From assembly GCF_029633965.1 (NCBI RefSeq), contig NZ_CP091277.1:1485940-1549939 (forward strand): 64,000 nucleotides of DNA. Direction: 5' to 3'. Positions 8,148-17,138 of the stretch are shown here, one piece after another. The notes below the pieces were generated by a model, which searched no databases, was not told where the DNA came from, and saw only the letters and a list, made by a program, of their open reading frames with translations. Origin of the DNA: Methanogenium sp. S4BF. Its GTDB lineage: Archaea; Halobacteriota; Methanomicrobia; Methanomicrobiales; Methanomicrobiaceae. Every line of letters begins with the position of its first letter. The stretch's first letter is position 1. A program made the translations under genes and the position numbers.

Positions 8148-9869
8148 TCACTTTGTTGCATCGACCTCGATGACATACGGATTCGGCACAAAGTGGTGTC
8201 CCTCAACCGTGTAGTTGTTCTGCGTCACGGTGTAATACCGGCGGAACTTCTCTGAGATGTCACGCTCAACCATCGGGTTGTCATTGACTTTGGCATTGAC
8301 CCAGAAGGTGCGCTTGTTGCCCATGTCAACGATCTCGCCTTCCTTCACGATCATTCTGCCGCCCTTAATGAGATAAGCTGCATTACCGAATGCGTACTCA
8401 ATCTTCTCAGGGTCATCAGTGTCAGTCTCAGGGTTGTACGGATAGACTGCGACATCACCCTCAAGACCGACCTTGAGTGAACCGAACATGTGGGAAAGAC
8501 CAAGGGTCTTTGCCGGTCCTGCACGGGTCATCATGGCAAGTTCGTAGAGCGAGATTTCACGGTCGATTTCACCGATGTAACAGCGCTCACGGATAGAGTC
8601 ACCGTATTTGAGCGTGTTGTTGAGCATGTCCTCACGTGCCTGTGCACTCATGAGCCACTTGTAGACACGGGGGTAGCGTGAGAGCGGCCCTGCATTGGGT
8701 GCATCGGTGGTGATGTATGCCCGCATCGGGTCTTTGATGAAGAGACCACACTCAAGACCGACTGCCCACTGGGCGCCGGCGATGAATGTCTTCGGGTTGT
8801 AGATGAACGGAACAATACCGGATCCGGTCTCAAGCTCCACATCCGTGTTTGCCCACTTGAGGTTGTTCATGTGGGAGAGGTGGTGCTCGAACGGACCGTC
8901 TGCCGTCATCGTGGTGGTCTCGTCAAGGGTTACGACACCAAGGTCGTAGCTGATGTTGTCAACTGAGTTGATGTAGTCGATAACTTCCTTTGACTTGGAC
9001 TCAAAGGACTTGGACGCATAGCTTTCACCGCCGTAGCAGTGGAACTGCAGGTGGGTGTTGTGGAGCACAACGTCACGGCCGAACTCATTCTGCGGCTTGT
9101 AGCCCTCTGCGATCTTCAGGGTGTCAAGGGTGATCTCGTAGTTGCCGGGTTCACCAAGACTGTTCCCGTGCACGTGCATACAGTGCGGAAGCCCGAGGTA
9201 CTCGTTTGCTGCGATGAGGCCGGAGACAATCTGCCGGGGGGTCACGTCAAAGTACGGGACCACGTCATCGACGGTCTCACAGTTCATTCCCCATCCCCAG
9301 GACTCTGTACCGCCGGGGTTCACACACTTCACGCCGAATCCCTTGGTCTGGTTGAGAAGCCATGCAATGTATGCTGCAGTGTTCTCAATCTCGTTCTCCT
9401 TGAGATATTCAAGGACAAACCAGTTGTTGCCAAAGACCGGGAGTGCTCCCTGGTCGATGATCGGGGTGTCGCGAATCTCCTCATGGGTATGGCGTGCATA
9501 CAGAGGCGGCATTGCTGCCTCCATAGAGAAGCCGAATCCCATGCGTGCATACAGGTATGCGGTTCTGAGAACGGTAGGAACGGAGAATCCTCCCTCCATA
9601 CGCTTGATACCACTGCCTGCCTTTCCATTGAAGAGCTTATCTTCCGGACGGAAGTTCCGGCCGACATTCACCTTTGGACCTGCGACGTGAGCGTGTATGT
9701 CAACAGCTGCTGCCATCACGGTCATGCCGGTTGCATCGATGACGGTCGGGTTTGTGACATCGCCTGCATCGACGATCTTGCCGTCTTTGATTGCGACATC
9801 CACTTTGTCTCCGTTGATCCCCTGAACGGGGTCGAAGACAAAACCATTTTTGATCAGGTAATCTGTCAT
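8148..9869 (-). CDS. fwdA: Formylmethanofuran dehydrogenase subunit A (amidohydrolase)
   Basis: FwdA (573 residues) is the metal-dependent amidohydrolase subunit that condenses formate, delivered through an internal channel from FwdB, with methanofuran. The N-terminal metal motif is DIHAHVAGPKVN, with further ligand regions around MHVHGNSLGEPGNYE and LHNTHLQFHCYGGE. The C-terminus carries the typical amidohydrolase strand region. Only two bases separate it from fwdB, so translation is coupled. Length is normal for the family and no key residue looks lost. Confidence 0.97.
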   Translation of the reverse strand: MTDYLIKNGFVFDPVQGINGDKVDVAIKDGKIVDAGDVTNPTVIDATGMTVMAAAVDIHAHVAGPKVNVGRNFRPEDKLFNGKAGSGIKRMEGGFSVPTVLRTAYLYARMGFGFSMEAAMPPLYARHTHEEIRDTPIIDQGALPVFGNNWFVLEYLKENEIENTAAYIAWLLNQTKGFGVKCVNPGGTESWGWGMNCETVDDVVPYFDVTPRQIVSGLIAANEYLGLPHCMHVHGNSLGEPGNYEITLDTLKIAEGYKPQNEFGRDVVLHNTHLQFHCYGGESYASKSFESKSKEVIDYINSVDNISYDLGVVTLDETTTMTADGPFEHHLSHMNNLKWANTDVELETGSGIVPFIYNPKTFIAGAQWAVGLECGLFIKDPMRAYITTDAPNAGPLSRYPRVYKWLMSAQAREDMLNNTLKYGDSIRERCYIGEIDREISLYELAMMTRAGPAKTLGLSHMFGSLKVGLEGDVAVYPYNPETDTDDPEKIEYAFGNAAYLIKGGRMIVKEGEIVDMGNKRTFWVNAKVNDNPMVERDISEKFRRYYTVTQNNYTVEGHHFVPNPYVIEVDATK

Positions 9870-9871
9870 GA

Positions 9872-11188
9872 TTATGCTGCCCCCTTCAGTGCCCGTACAC
9901 GGGTCAGAACCATCTGAAGGAACTCTTCATCGGTGAGCATTCCCTCAGGGGGTTCAACGACCTTTCTGGTCTCAATAGGGACATTGTCCATACGGTACGC
10001 ACATCCGCCGACTTCAACGCCCACAAATGCCACCGGGACATGCACCTTTGAGACAGCAGATGTCGGGGTGATATGCGGGTCGATACAGACGGACGGAAGC
10101 TGTGCAATCTTCTTCACGGAACCAACCGGGAAGTGTGCACCGGGGTCAGACCCAAGTACAAACACTGCGTCAACCTCGTCACGGATAAGCAGATCATTGG
10201 ATGACGAATCGCCTGGGTTATACCGGGCGAATCCGCGGGTCAGGTCAAGACAGAACGGGAACCCGAACTGCCATCCCCAGACCTGTCCGGAGCCGGTCAC
10301 ATTGTAGTGGCCCCGCATCGCTACGATGGCTGCTTTCGTGTAGTCATTCAGGTCACGGGTGACCATGATTGCAATATCGATATTATGGTTCTTTCCGAGT
10401 GAATGGGTCACACCCATACCGAAGAAGATAACCGTAAACCGACCTGACTTGAGCGTTTCCGCAACTTCGTAGATCTGCTCTTTGGGAATGCCTGCAACAA
10501 CATCCGGAAGTGCTTCGCCACGGATGGCAACCCGGATTGCGCTCAGGAGTTCATAATCGCGGCCCTGTTCAAGCTGGAGATGGACATCTGCCATCTTCGC
10601 TGTGTCAGTCTTGCGCGGGTCGACTACGACCATCTTCCTTGACTTTGATCCCTTGCCGGTGAAGAAACCACGGGGGAATATCGAGTACCGCGACATGTGA
10701 CGCGGGTGAGCATGTGCCGGGTTGCATCCCCAGAAGACCACACGGTCTGCACGGTTTGCAATTTCACCAAGGGTTGCTGAGGGTACACCGACATCCTGCA
10801 CAGCAATCAGGGTTGAACCGTGACAGACTGTTGCAGTGTTGTCCATGCATGCGCCGACTTCCTCACCGATCTCTGATCCGGTGCCCTGTGCAGTACAGCT
10901 TGTCGAGGACCAGCCGTACATTAACGGCTTTTTGGCATCGACGAGCAGTTTTGCAGTATAATCGGCTGCCTCATCATACGTTATTTCTTTCCAGGAGCCG
11001 TCTTCCTGCTTCATCTGGGGGCGGGTCAAGCGATCTTTTGCCTGGGAGTGGAGAAACTTCGTTGCTCCAATGGCACAGGCATTGTACACCTCAAGGATCT
11101 CCTCTCCGTCATCGGAGAGGGCGACCTCAAGGTCATCGCAGAGCGTCCCGCAGAACGGGCAGACGACATCTGTTACTATTTTCGCCAT
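9872..11188 (-). CDS. fwdB: Formylmethanofuran dehydrogenase subunit B (W/Mo catalytic, Cys type)
   Basis: FwdB (438 residues) is the pterin-dependent subunit that reduces CO2 to formate. The N-terminal motif CPFCGTLCDDLEV binds a [4Fe-4S] cluster. The metal ligand is a cysteine in NTATVCHGST, so this is the Cys rather than the selenocysteine form. The protein lacks the C-terminal dinucleotide domain, which is supplied by the separate fwdD gene just upstream, as in other methanogens. It is in operon with hdr and mvhD. Whether tungsten or molybdenum is used cannot be read from the sequence. Confidence 0.97.
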   Translation of the reverse strand: MAKIVTDVVCPFCGTLCDDLEVALSDDGEEILEVYNACAIGATKFLHSQAKDRLTRPQMKQEDGSWKEITYDEAADYTAKLLVDAKKPLMYGWSSTSCTAQGTGSEIGEEVGACMDNTATVCHGSTLIAVQDVGVPSATLGEIANRADRVVFWGCNPAHAHPRHMSRYSIFPRGFFTGKGSKSRKMVVVDPRKTDTAKMADVHLQLEQGRDYELLSAIRVAIRGEALPDVVAGIPKEQIYEVAETLKSGRFTVIFFGMGVTHSLGKNHNIDIAIMVTRDLNDYTKAAIVAMRGHYNVTGSGQVWGWQFGFPFCLDLTRGFARYNPGDSSSNDLLIRDEVDAVFVLGSDPGAHFPVGSVKKIAQLPSVCIDPHITPTSAVSKVHVPVAFVGVEVGGCAYRMDNVPIETRKVVEPPEGMLTDEEFLQMVLTRVRALKGAA

Positions 11189-11201
11189 CTTTCACACACC
11201 C

Positions 11202-11594
11202 TTATAAGCACTCCTCTGTAATCAGAGCAATGGCATCAAGGACCTTCTCATCCTCAGCGACCTCAACGGTCACCGGAGTTCCCTTGAATGTTGGCATCCC
11301 GGTAGAGTAGGTGTTGGGGTCAACAATTGCATTGGCCCACGGTCCCATAGGGATCCACCCAAGCCCGGGGTGCGGGCCCTGGGTTGCGCCAATTGCCTTG
11401 ACCACAACAGTCCCAAATTCACTGGAAACACGAACATTCGTGTTCTTAAAGCACCCGAGACGCTTAAATTCAGCGTCATCGAGCTCGAGGATCCCGCAGG
11501 CATCCCGATAGGCAAGTTTCTCCTTGCCGTTTTCCATCGAGACGCCCTGCTGGATCGTCCTACCTGAAATCAGGTTTATCTGAATAGCTGCCAC
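11202..11594 (-). CDS. fwdD: Formylmethanofuran dehydrogenase subunit D (pterin dinucleotide-binding)
   Basis: FwdD (130 residues) supplies the molybdopterin-dinucleotide-binding domain that complements FwdB. FKNTNVRVSSEFGTVVVKA and IGATQGPHPGLGWIPMGPWAN are characteristic, and length is normal. The start is a GTG at 11594 preceded by GGAG; there is no ATG nearby. It lies between mvhD and fwdB, so the hdr part of the operon runs directly into the fwd part here. Confidence 0.94.
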   Translation of the reverse strand: MAAIQINLISGRTIQQGVSMENGKEKLAYRDACGILELDDAEFKRLGCFKNTNVRVSSEFGTVVVKAIGATQGPHPGLGWIPMGPWANAIVDPNTYSTGMPTFKGTPVTVEVAEDEKVLDAIALITEECL

Positions 11595-11613
11595 ACCTTC
11601 ATCTCCGATTCAG

Positions 11614-12039
11614 TTATCTCTCGTACTTCTTGATCGGGCTTGGGCCAAGTTCTGTGACCGTTTTGACAACATCTTCCATGACCATACCCCACTTTGCACC
11701 CTCGGATGCGGAGACGAAGGTCATTCTCAGACGGTTGTCATCAAGACCGATGTTTTTCAGGAGGTTCTTTACGAGGAACATGCGCTTTGCACACTTGTAG
11801 TTGCCCTCAAGGTAGTGGCAGTCACCAAAGTGGCACCCTGAGATCAGCATTCCATCTGCACCATCCTGGAACGCCTTCATGATGAAGAGCGGATCAACAC
11901 GGCCGGTACACATCACACGGATGGCACGGATATCGGGCGGATACTGAATACGGGCACCACCGGCAAGGTCTGCACCTGCGTACGAACACCAGTTACAGAT
12001 GATTGCAATAATTTTTGGTTTCCAGTTCTCATCTGTCAT
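11614..12039 (-). CDS. mvhD: MvhD, iron-sulfur electron-transfer subunit for HdrA
   Basis: MvhD (141 residues) carries a [2Fe-2S] cluster and passes electrons from a hydrogenase or formate dehydrogenase to HdrA. The cysteines are in CNWCSYAGADLAGGARIQYP, VMCTGRVDP and ISGCHFGDCHYLEGN. The hdrA stop TAA shares its last base with this ATG (TAATG), so translation is coupled. No mvhA or mvhG hydrogenase genes follow; the next gene is fwdD. Its electron donor must therefore be encoded elsewhere, for example FdhAB. Confidence 0.95.
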   Translation of the reverse strand: MTDENWKPKIIAIICNWCSYAGADLAGGARIQYPPDIRAIRVMCTGRVDPLFIMKAFQDGADGMLISGCHFGDCHYLEGNYKCAKRMFLVKNLLKNIGLDDNRLRMTFVSASEGAKWGMVMEDVVKTVTELGPSPIKKYER

Positions 12040-14063
12040 TAGTACTCCCCTCCCTTGAGAAGGAATGCATCTATTTGAGCACAGATCTGTGGTGATGTGA
12101 AGTGCTGCATCTTGATTGCACCGCCAGGACAGAATCCTCCGCAGGTACCACAGCCTTTACACTTTGCCTCGGTAACTTCCATCACGGTACGGCCTTCCTT
12201 GTCAATAAGAGCAAGGGCACCATACGGGCACTGCGGGACACACATTCCACAGCCTGCACAGATTTCATCCATACACTGTGCGAAGTACGGCTCGAGCTGC
12301 ACTTCTCCGGTGTGGATTGGAATCGATGCTGCGGATGCTGCACCCTCTGCCTGTGCGACGGTGTCAGGAATATCCTTTGGTCCCTGACAGACACCAGCGA
12401 GGTAGATACCTGCTGTGGTGGTGCCACACGGGTTGAGTTTCGGGTGTGCCTCAAGCAGCCAGCCGTCCTGTGACTTGGAGACACCGAACATCTGGCGGAT
12501 GCGCTCAGCTTCAGGCTTCGGCTGGATTGCCGCTGCAAGGACGACCATGTCCATCTCCATTGCAACAGGCCTTCCGAGAAGGGTGTCTTCGGTGTGGACA
12601 ATGAGGTTCTTTGTGGTCGGGTCTTCCAGAATGTTTGCCACACGGCCGCGGATGAACTTTGCACCCTCGTTCTGGATACGATAGTAGAACTCCTCGTACA
12701 TCTTTCCAAAGGAACGGATATCCATGTAGAAGAGGTAGGGCACTGCACCGGGGATCTTTTCCATGATCTGGTGAGCGTGCTTCAGGGAGTACATACAGCA
12801 GAAGCGGGAGCAGTAAGCCTTTGCAACACCGCCGGTGTTGTCACGGGAGCCTGCACAGAGAACGAATCCGACCTTCTTCGGGATCTGCCCGTCAGACGGA
12901 CGAATCAGCTTTCCGCCGGTAGGTCCGGATGCACAGATCAGGCGCTCGAACTCAAGACCGGTGATGACATTGTCAAACCGCTTGTATCCCCACTCTGTCT
13001 TCTGTTCAATCGGGATGAAGTCGTATCCGATAGCGAGGATACAGGTACCGACTCTGACCTTCTCAAAGGTGTCCACCATGTCAAGGTCAATTGCACGCTT
13101 CTCTTCACCACATGCCTCAACACAGAGACCACACTTCACACATGCGTCGAAGTCGACGGTGTACTGCAGGGGCATAACCTGCGGGTGATAGATGTAGATT
13201 GCCTTCCGTGGTGCCATGCCAAACTCGAATGGGTTTGGTTTGATGACAGGACAGACTTCAGCACAGTCACCACAGCCATTACAGCCGCCGCCGATGATGC
13301 CGCGTTCCAGTGCTTCGGTGGGATCGAGGACGCCACGTGCCTTCTTCCGGAGGGTGATGGTGAAGTTGCCGATGTAGCCTTCGACATTCTCAACTTCGGT
13401 GTAGGTTCTGAGCTCAATGTTGGGGTGTCGGCCGACATCCACCATCTTCGGGGTCAGAATACACTGTGAGCAGTCAAGTGTCGGGAAGGTCTTGTCGAGC
13501 TGGGACATACGTCCACCGACAGTCGGAGCCTTCTCAATGAGATAGGTCTTGATGCCTGCGCTTGCAAGATCGAGTGCAGCCTGCATACCACCGACACCGC
13601 CACCAAGGACGAGTGCGGAGTGCTCTACAGGCACACTCTTCGGCTGGAGGTCTTCAAGCATCCGGGCCTTTGCGACCGCAATGAGGACCTGGTCCTTTGC
13701 CTTCTCGGTTGCGCCTTCCCAGTCGTGCATGTGCACCCAGGAGTTCTGGTCACGGATGTTTGCCATCTCAAACCGGAACTTGTTCAGTCCGCCTTCCTGT
13801 GTTGCTGTACGGAACGTTGGCTCGTGGAGACGCGGAGAACATGCTGCAACGACAATGCCGTTCAGGTTGTGTTCTTTGATAGCGTCGATGATCTTTGATT
13901 GTCCCGGAGTTGAACACATATACTGGTATTCATCTGCGACAACAACACCATCGAGTGTCTTTGCGTAATCCATAACCTCCTGAATGGAGAGGGAACCTGC
14001 GATGTTTGTACCGCAGTGACAGATAAAAACACCAATTCTTGATTCTTCTTTAGTTTCAGTCAT
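12039..14063 (-). CDS. hdrA: Heterodisulfide reductase subunit A (bifurcating flavoprotein)
   Basis: HdrA (674 residues) holds the FAD that bifurcates electrons between ferredoxin and the CoM-S-S-CoB heterodisulfide. LVLGGGVGGMQAALD (about 150) is the dinucleotide-binding loop. Ferredoxin-type motifs are CNGCGDCAEVC, CVKCGLCVEAC, CAGCGMCVPQC and CKGCGTCGGFC. An N-terminal HCGTNIAGSL segment and CYSRFCCMYS are also typical. It is the middle gene of hdrCBA-mvhD, between two coupled neighbours. Length is normal. Cytoplasmic, in complex with HdrBC, MvhD and probably Fwd. Confidence 0.98.
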   Translation of the reverse strand: MTETKEESRIGVFICHCGTNIAGSLSIQEVMDYAKTLDGVVVADEYQYMCSTPGQSKIIDAIKEHNLNGIVVAACSPRLHEPTFRTATQEGGLNKFRFEMANIRDQNSWVHMHDWEGATEKAKDQVLIAVAKARMLEDLQPKSVPVEHSALVLGGGVGGMQAALDLASAGIKTYLIEKAPTVGGRMSQLDKTFPTLDCSQCILTPKMVDVGRHPNIELRTYTEVENVEGYIGNFTITLRKKARGVLDPTEALERGIIGGGCNGCGDCAEVCPVIKPNPFEFGMAPRKAIYIYHPQVMPLQYTVDFDACVKCGLCVEACGEEKRAIDLDMVDTFEKVRVGTCILAIGYDFIPIEQKTEWGYKRFDNVITGLEFERLICASGPTGGKLIRPSDGQIPKKVGFVLCAGSRDNTGGVAKAYCSRFCCMYSLKHAHQIMEKIPGAVPYLFYMDIRSFGKMYEEFYYRIQNEGAKFIRGRVANILEDPTTKNLIVHTEDTLLGRPVAMEMDMVVLAAAIQPKPEAERIRQMFGVSKSQDGWLLEAHPKLNPCGTTTAGIYLAGVCQGPKDIPDTVAQAEGAASAASIPIHTGEVQLEPYFAQCMDEICAGCGMCVPQCPYGALALIDKEGRTVMEVTEAKCKGCGTCGGFCPGGAIKMQHFTSPQICAQIDAFLLKGGEY

Positions 14064-14075
14064 TCATTTCACCTC

Positions 14076-14978
14076 TCAAAGAATCTTCTCCAGGAATGGT
14101 TTACAGTCAATACCGTGCAGGTCAAGTGCAAGCTCCTGTGGAGTCATGCCCTGTGCAAGGCCGAGGAGTTCATTGAAGTGAAGAACAGGCAGATTATAGG
14201 TCTTGCCGAATTTCTCCTGAATCTCAATCTGACCCCTGTCATACTGAAGCTGGCAGAACGGACACACTTCTGTGAGTGCATCGGCACCGACTTCTTCCAG
14301 GTTGATCAGTTTCTCATTGGTGATATCCAGTGAGTGTACGATATCATATCCACGGACACCGCCGCCGGCACCACAGCACTGCATCTTGTTGCGGTACTGG
14401 ACTGCCTCTGCACCGAGTGCCTCGACAAGCTCATCGATCCACATTGCATTTTCGGTGTCACCGAAATGGCGCTCTTTCGCGGGCTTCATCAGGTGGCATC
14501 CGTAGTGGACACCAATCTTGGTCCCGGTAAGGGGGCGTGTAACGGATGCTGCAAGTTTGTCAACACCACAGATCTTCGGGTCATAGTAGAGTTCGGCAAG
14601 GTGCCAGACATCAATGGAGCCCTTGAACTGCATGTCGACTTCAGCGAGCACATCGTTTACCTGGTCACGGAGTTCATCGTTGTGCTTCAGGATGTGGTTG
14701 ACTTCCCAGATGGACTTGTAACATCCGTTACAGATGAGTGCAATGTCCATCTTCATCTCTTCTGCAAGCACGAGGTTGCGTGCTGCAAGTGCATACCAGA
14801 CGTTCAGGTCAATTGCTCCGAACGCACCTGGTGCAGGACAGCAGCTTGCACCTTTCAGTGGAAGAAGTTCAATACCAACTTTCTCACTGGTCTTTATTGC
14901 TGCAGCCTCACATCCGGGGTACCGGTTCGGCGCAATACAACCCAGGAAGAATGCGTACTGATGCATATCTCCAGACAT
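14076..14978 (-). CDS. hdrB: Heterodisulfide reductase subunit B (catalytic)
   Basis: HdrB (300 residues) carries the two noncubane [4Fe-4S] clusters that cleave the CoM-CoB disulfide. The two CCG domains are visible: SCCPAPGAFG with CNGCYKS (about 60-105), and YGCHLMKP, CCGAGGGVRG and CPFCQLQYD (about 160-250). It begins at an ATG overlapping the hdrC stop by one base (TAATG), so HdrC and HdrB are made together. All cluster cysteines seem present. Confidence 0.97.
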   Translation of the reverse strand: MSGDMHQYAFFLGCIAPNRYPGCEAAAIKTSEKVGIELLPLKGASCCPAPGAFGAIDLNVWYALAARNLVLAEEMKMDIALICNGCYKSIWEVNHILKHNDELRDQVNDVLAEVDMQFKGSIDVWHLAELYYDPKICGVDKLAASVTRPLTGTKIGVHYGCHLMKPAKERHFGDTENAMWIDELVEALGAEAVQYRNKMQCCGAGGGVRGYDIVHSLDITNEKLINLEEVGADALTEVCPFCQLQYDRGQIEIQEKFGKTYNLPVLHFNELLGLAQGMTPQELALDLHGIDCKPFLEKIL

Positions 14979-15562
14979 TATTGACCCTCCTCAGCGAGAA
15001 TCCGATCTGCATTTTCTTTCATCTTATAGTGGTCTATGATCTTCTGAATAGCCGGCATAAACTCAGGGTAGCTGTGTGTCGTTGGTGGATCTGCAGGCAG
15101 ACCAAGCTTTACACGGGCTGCACGGTTGACATCGTTGTTCGGCACTCCATGTCCGGTTGTGTAGATGAGCTGCACGGTCTTGAGGAAGTTGCGTGGCACA
15201 ATATCATATTTGAACGCAAGGTTTCTCATCGCCATGATCACATCTGTCGGTGCAAGGTCACGCGGGCAGCGGTCTGTACATGAATAACAGGTGGTACAGA
15301 GCCAGAGGTCAGGGTCATTGAGCGCTTCCTGCTCGAGCCCGAGAACTCCCTTGCGCATGAAGAGACGAATCCGATACGAACTGCGGGGTGCTGACGGACA
15401 TGAACCTGTGCATGTTCCGCACTGATAGCACATATTGGCAGCCGTACGGCTGATTTTCTTCACATCTTCGAGAAACTGAGGGTTGGAATCAGTAGTATAG
15501 AAATACGTATCTCTGAGTTTCTCTTCCAGTTCGGCATTGCCGTAATCTTTTACTCTTGCCAT
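14978..15562 (-). CDS. hdrC: Heterodisulfide reductase subunit C
   Basis: HdrC (194 residues) is the ferredoxin-like subunit that carries electrons from HdrA to HdrB. Two cluster motifs are present, CYQCGTCTGSCP (about 43-54) and CTTCYSCTDRCP (about 90-101). It follows fwdF by only ten bases, which places a Fwd polyferredoxin and Hdr on one transcript. Length is normal for the soluble HdrC. Confidence 0.97.
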   Translation of the reverse strand: MARVKDYGNAELEEKLRDTYFYTTDSNPQFLEDVKKISRTAANMCYQCGTCTGSCPSAPRSSYRIRLFMRKGVLGLEQEALNDPDLWLCTTCYSCTDRCPRDLAPTDVIMAMRNLAFKYDIVPRNFLKTVQLIYTTGHGVPNNDVNRAARVKLGLPADPPTTHSYPEFMPAIQKIIDHYKMKENADRILAEEGQ

Positions 15563-15572
15563 TTGCTTATCC

Positions 15573-16736
15573 TCACGCGGTTTCCATCATCTTGAGTTCA
15601 ACCTCGTCCTTTGCAGCCTCTTTTACCATTGAGGTGCGCGGAGTGCAGAGCTTGTCCTTTATCTTCAGGAAGAGATCAGTCTCCTTGCCCTTCACACGGA
15701 TGCCGGTACGCCTCAGTGTGATGATATCCTCACCGGGGCATGCGTTTACGCAGGCGCCACAGAGAATACAGAAGTCCTTATTGACAGCAATAACAGGCTC
15801 GTTCTCGCCTCTCAGGTCTTTTGCAGCCTTCGGGGTGGGGAGGTAGATTGCATTTGCGGGACAGACCTCAACACAGGTGGAGCACCCGGCAGGGCACTTG
15901 TCTGCATTAAATTCAATGTCACCCTCAAAGATCTTCTCTACCGTGATTGCCTCGGTTGGACAGTTGATGTCACACCAGCGGCAGGTGCAGCAGTTCTCTT
16001 CAAGGATTTCGACCTTGCCTGTGAGCTTTGCTGATTCAACTGCCCTCTCAACGGTAATTGCCTCTTCAGGGCATGCTTCGACACAAACCTGACAGCCGTC
16101 ACAGAGCTTCTCGTCCCAGACAACATCGCCCACGACTGCTCCGAACTCTGCTGAGAATGGTTTGCGCTTCACATCAATTGCCGGACAGAGTTCTGAACAG
16201 ATGCCACAGCGGGTACACTTCTCGTCATCGACGGTGAAAGTGGTCTTTGCTGCGAGCACAGTCTGCCTCTCAAGTGCCCCTTCAACAGTTCCCTCAAATG
16301 CAGGGACTTCACGGCTGATTGCATCGCGGGGACAGACGTCCTCACAGATGGTACAGCGGACGCACTTGTCCTGGTCAATCGTTGTGGCCATATCATATTC
16401 AGGGAACCCTTCACGCTCAACAATCGGAAGAGCTTCCTCGCCGTCAATTTTGAGTGTCAGGGAATTGAACGGGCACATCACAACGCAGACGCCACAATAT
16501 GAGCACTTCTTTTCATCAATGTTAATGGGCTCTGCATAGTCAACTACACCACGACGGACGGCACCTACCAGTCCAAGACTGATTGCTTCCTCTGGGCAGG
16601 CTTCTGCACAGATTCCGCATCCGGTACATGTCTGTCCGTTCAGAATCAGGTTGTTAACGTTTTTGAGGAGCTTCTGCTCCATAATGACGTTAACGCCACT
16701 TCTCTTTTTGGAGAATTTCGGGAAGAATGTATCCAT
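15573..16736 (-). CDS. fwdF: Formylmethanofuran dehydrogenase polyferredoxin FwdF
   Basis: This 387-residue polyferredoxin has eight ferredoxin motifs in series: CTGCGICAEAC, CSYCGVCVVMC, CVRCTICEDVC, CTRCGICSELC, CDGCQVCVEAC, CCTCRWCDINC, CPAGCSTCVEVC and CILCGACVNAC. FwdF wires the FwdB active site to HdrA-side ferredoxin donors. It is the second gene of the operon, directly before hdrC. The start ATG at 16736 gives an N-terminal extension (MDTFFPKFSKKR) before the first conserved motif; the ATG 18 codons further in (MEQKLLKN) is possible. Confidence 0.94.
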   Translation of the reverse strand: MDTFFPKFSKKRSGVNVIMEQKLLKNVNNLILNGQTCTGCGICAEACPEEAISLGLVGAVRRGVVDYAEPINIDEKKCSYCGVCVVMCPFNSLTLKIDGEEALPIVEREGFPEYDMATTIDQDKCVRCTICEDVCPRDAISREVPAFEGTVEGALERQTVLAAKTTFTVDDEKCTRCGICSELCPAIDVKRKPFSAEFGAVVGDVVWDEKLCDGCQVCVEACPEEAITVERAVESAKLTGKVEILEENCCTCRWCDINCPTEAITVEKIFEGDIEFNADKCPAGCSTCVEVCPANAIYLPTPKAAKDLRGENEPVIAVNKDFCILCGACVNACPGEDIITLRRTGIRVKGKETDLFLKIKDKLCTPRTSMVKEAAKDEVELKMMETA

Positions 16737-16745
16737 GTTTAAACC

Positions 16746-17021
16746 TCACTCCATACCTTCTGCCAGGGATTTGGATTTCGAACCCCACGGTCCTGCCAGC
16801 CGTATCACATTAAACGGGCATGCCTCAACACATACGCCACACCCGGCGCAGAGTTCATGATCTACATCGAGAACAATGGCCTTGCCATTCTTCACCTGGT
16901 AGATCTTTTCATCAGTGACCGGATCTATCGTAAATAGCTCCAGCGCATCGACGGGGCATGCAACAACGCATGCGTTACAACCGGTACACCGCTCCATGTT
17001 AATATGCAATGCAAATGCCAT
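16746..17021 (-). CDS. fwdG: Formylmethanofuran dehydrogenase ferredoxin subunit FwdG
   Basis: This 91-residue protein has two [4Fe-4S] motifs, CTGCNACVVACP and CAGCGVCVEACP, and the spacing of FwdG, a small electron-transfer subunit of formylmethanofuran dehydrogenase. I chose the ATG at 17021 (MAFALHINMERC); a GTG four codons upstream is possible. It is the first gene of the fwd/hdr operon and sits ten bases before fwdF. A generic 2x[4Fe-4S] ferredoxin is the only alternative; context decides. Confidence 0.88.
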   Translation of the reverse strand: MAFALHINMERCTGCNACVVACPVDALELFTIDPVTDEKIYQVKNGKAIVLDVDHELCAGCGVCVEACPFNVIRLAGPWGSKSKSLAEGME

Positions 17022-17106
17022 GGTTTCACGCACCAGTATCGATCAAATCGATTACAGGAAAAGTTGTTGAAAAGAATAGATAAATGTATTGAAGTGCAGC
17101 GTTTTC

Positions 17107-17138
17107 AAAAAAACAGAGCAGAACCCACCGATTCTGCT
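17107..17138 (-). promoter_or_regulatory. Terminator-like hairpin in the fwd/hdr operon leader
   Basis: On the minus strand a perfect 7-bp stem AGCAGAA/TTCTGCT (17138-17132 with 17123-17117, 8-nt loop) is followed three bases later by seven T residues (17113-17107). This looks like an intrinsic terminator, yet it lies about 85 bases upstream of the first operon gene and downstream of the TATA candidates. It could act as an attenuator or 5'-end stabiliser. Confidence 0.35.

Noticed and set aside
9039-9917. 292-codon plus-strand frame opposite fwdA
   Set aside because: Fully antisense to a certain gene; no family features or ribosome site. The same applies to long frames at 12594-13469 (opposite hdrA), 38321-39454 (opposite the homocysteine hydrolase) and 30888-31877 (opposite nfo).
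17107-17138. SECIS element for selenocysteine
   Set aside because: The stem is too short, lacks the conserved GAA_R internal loop, and no UGA codon is present in the operon genes.
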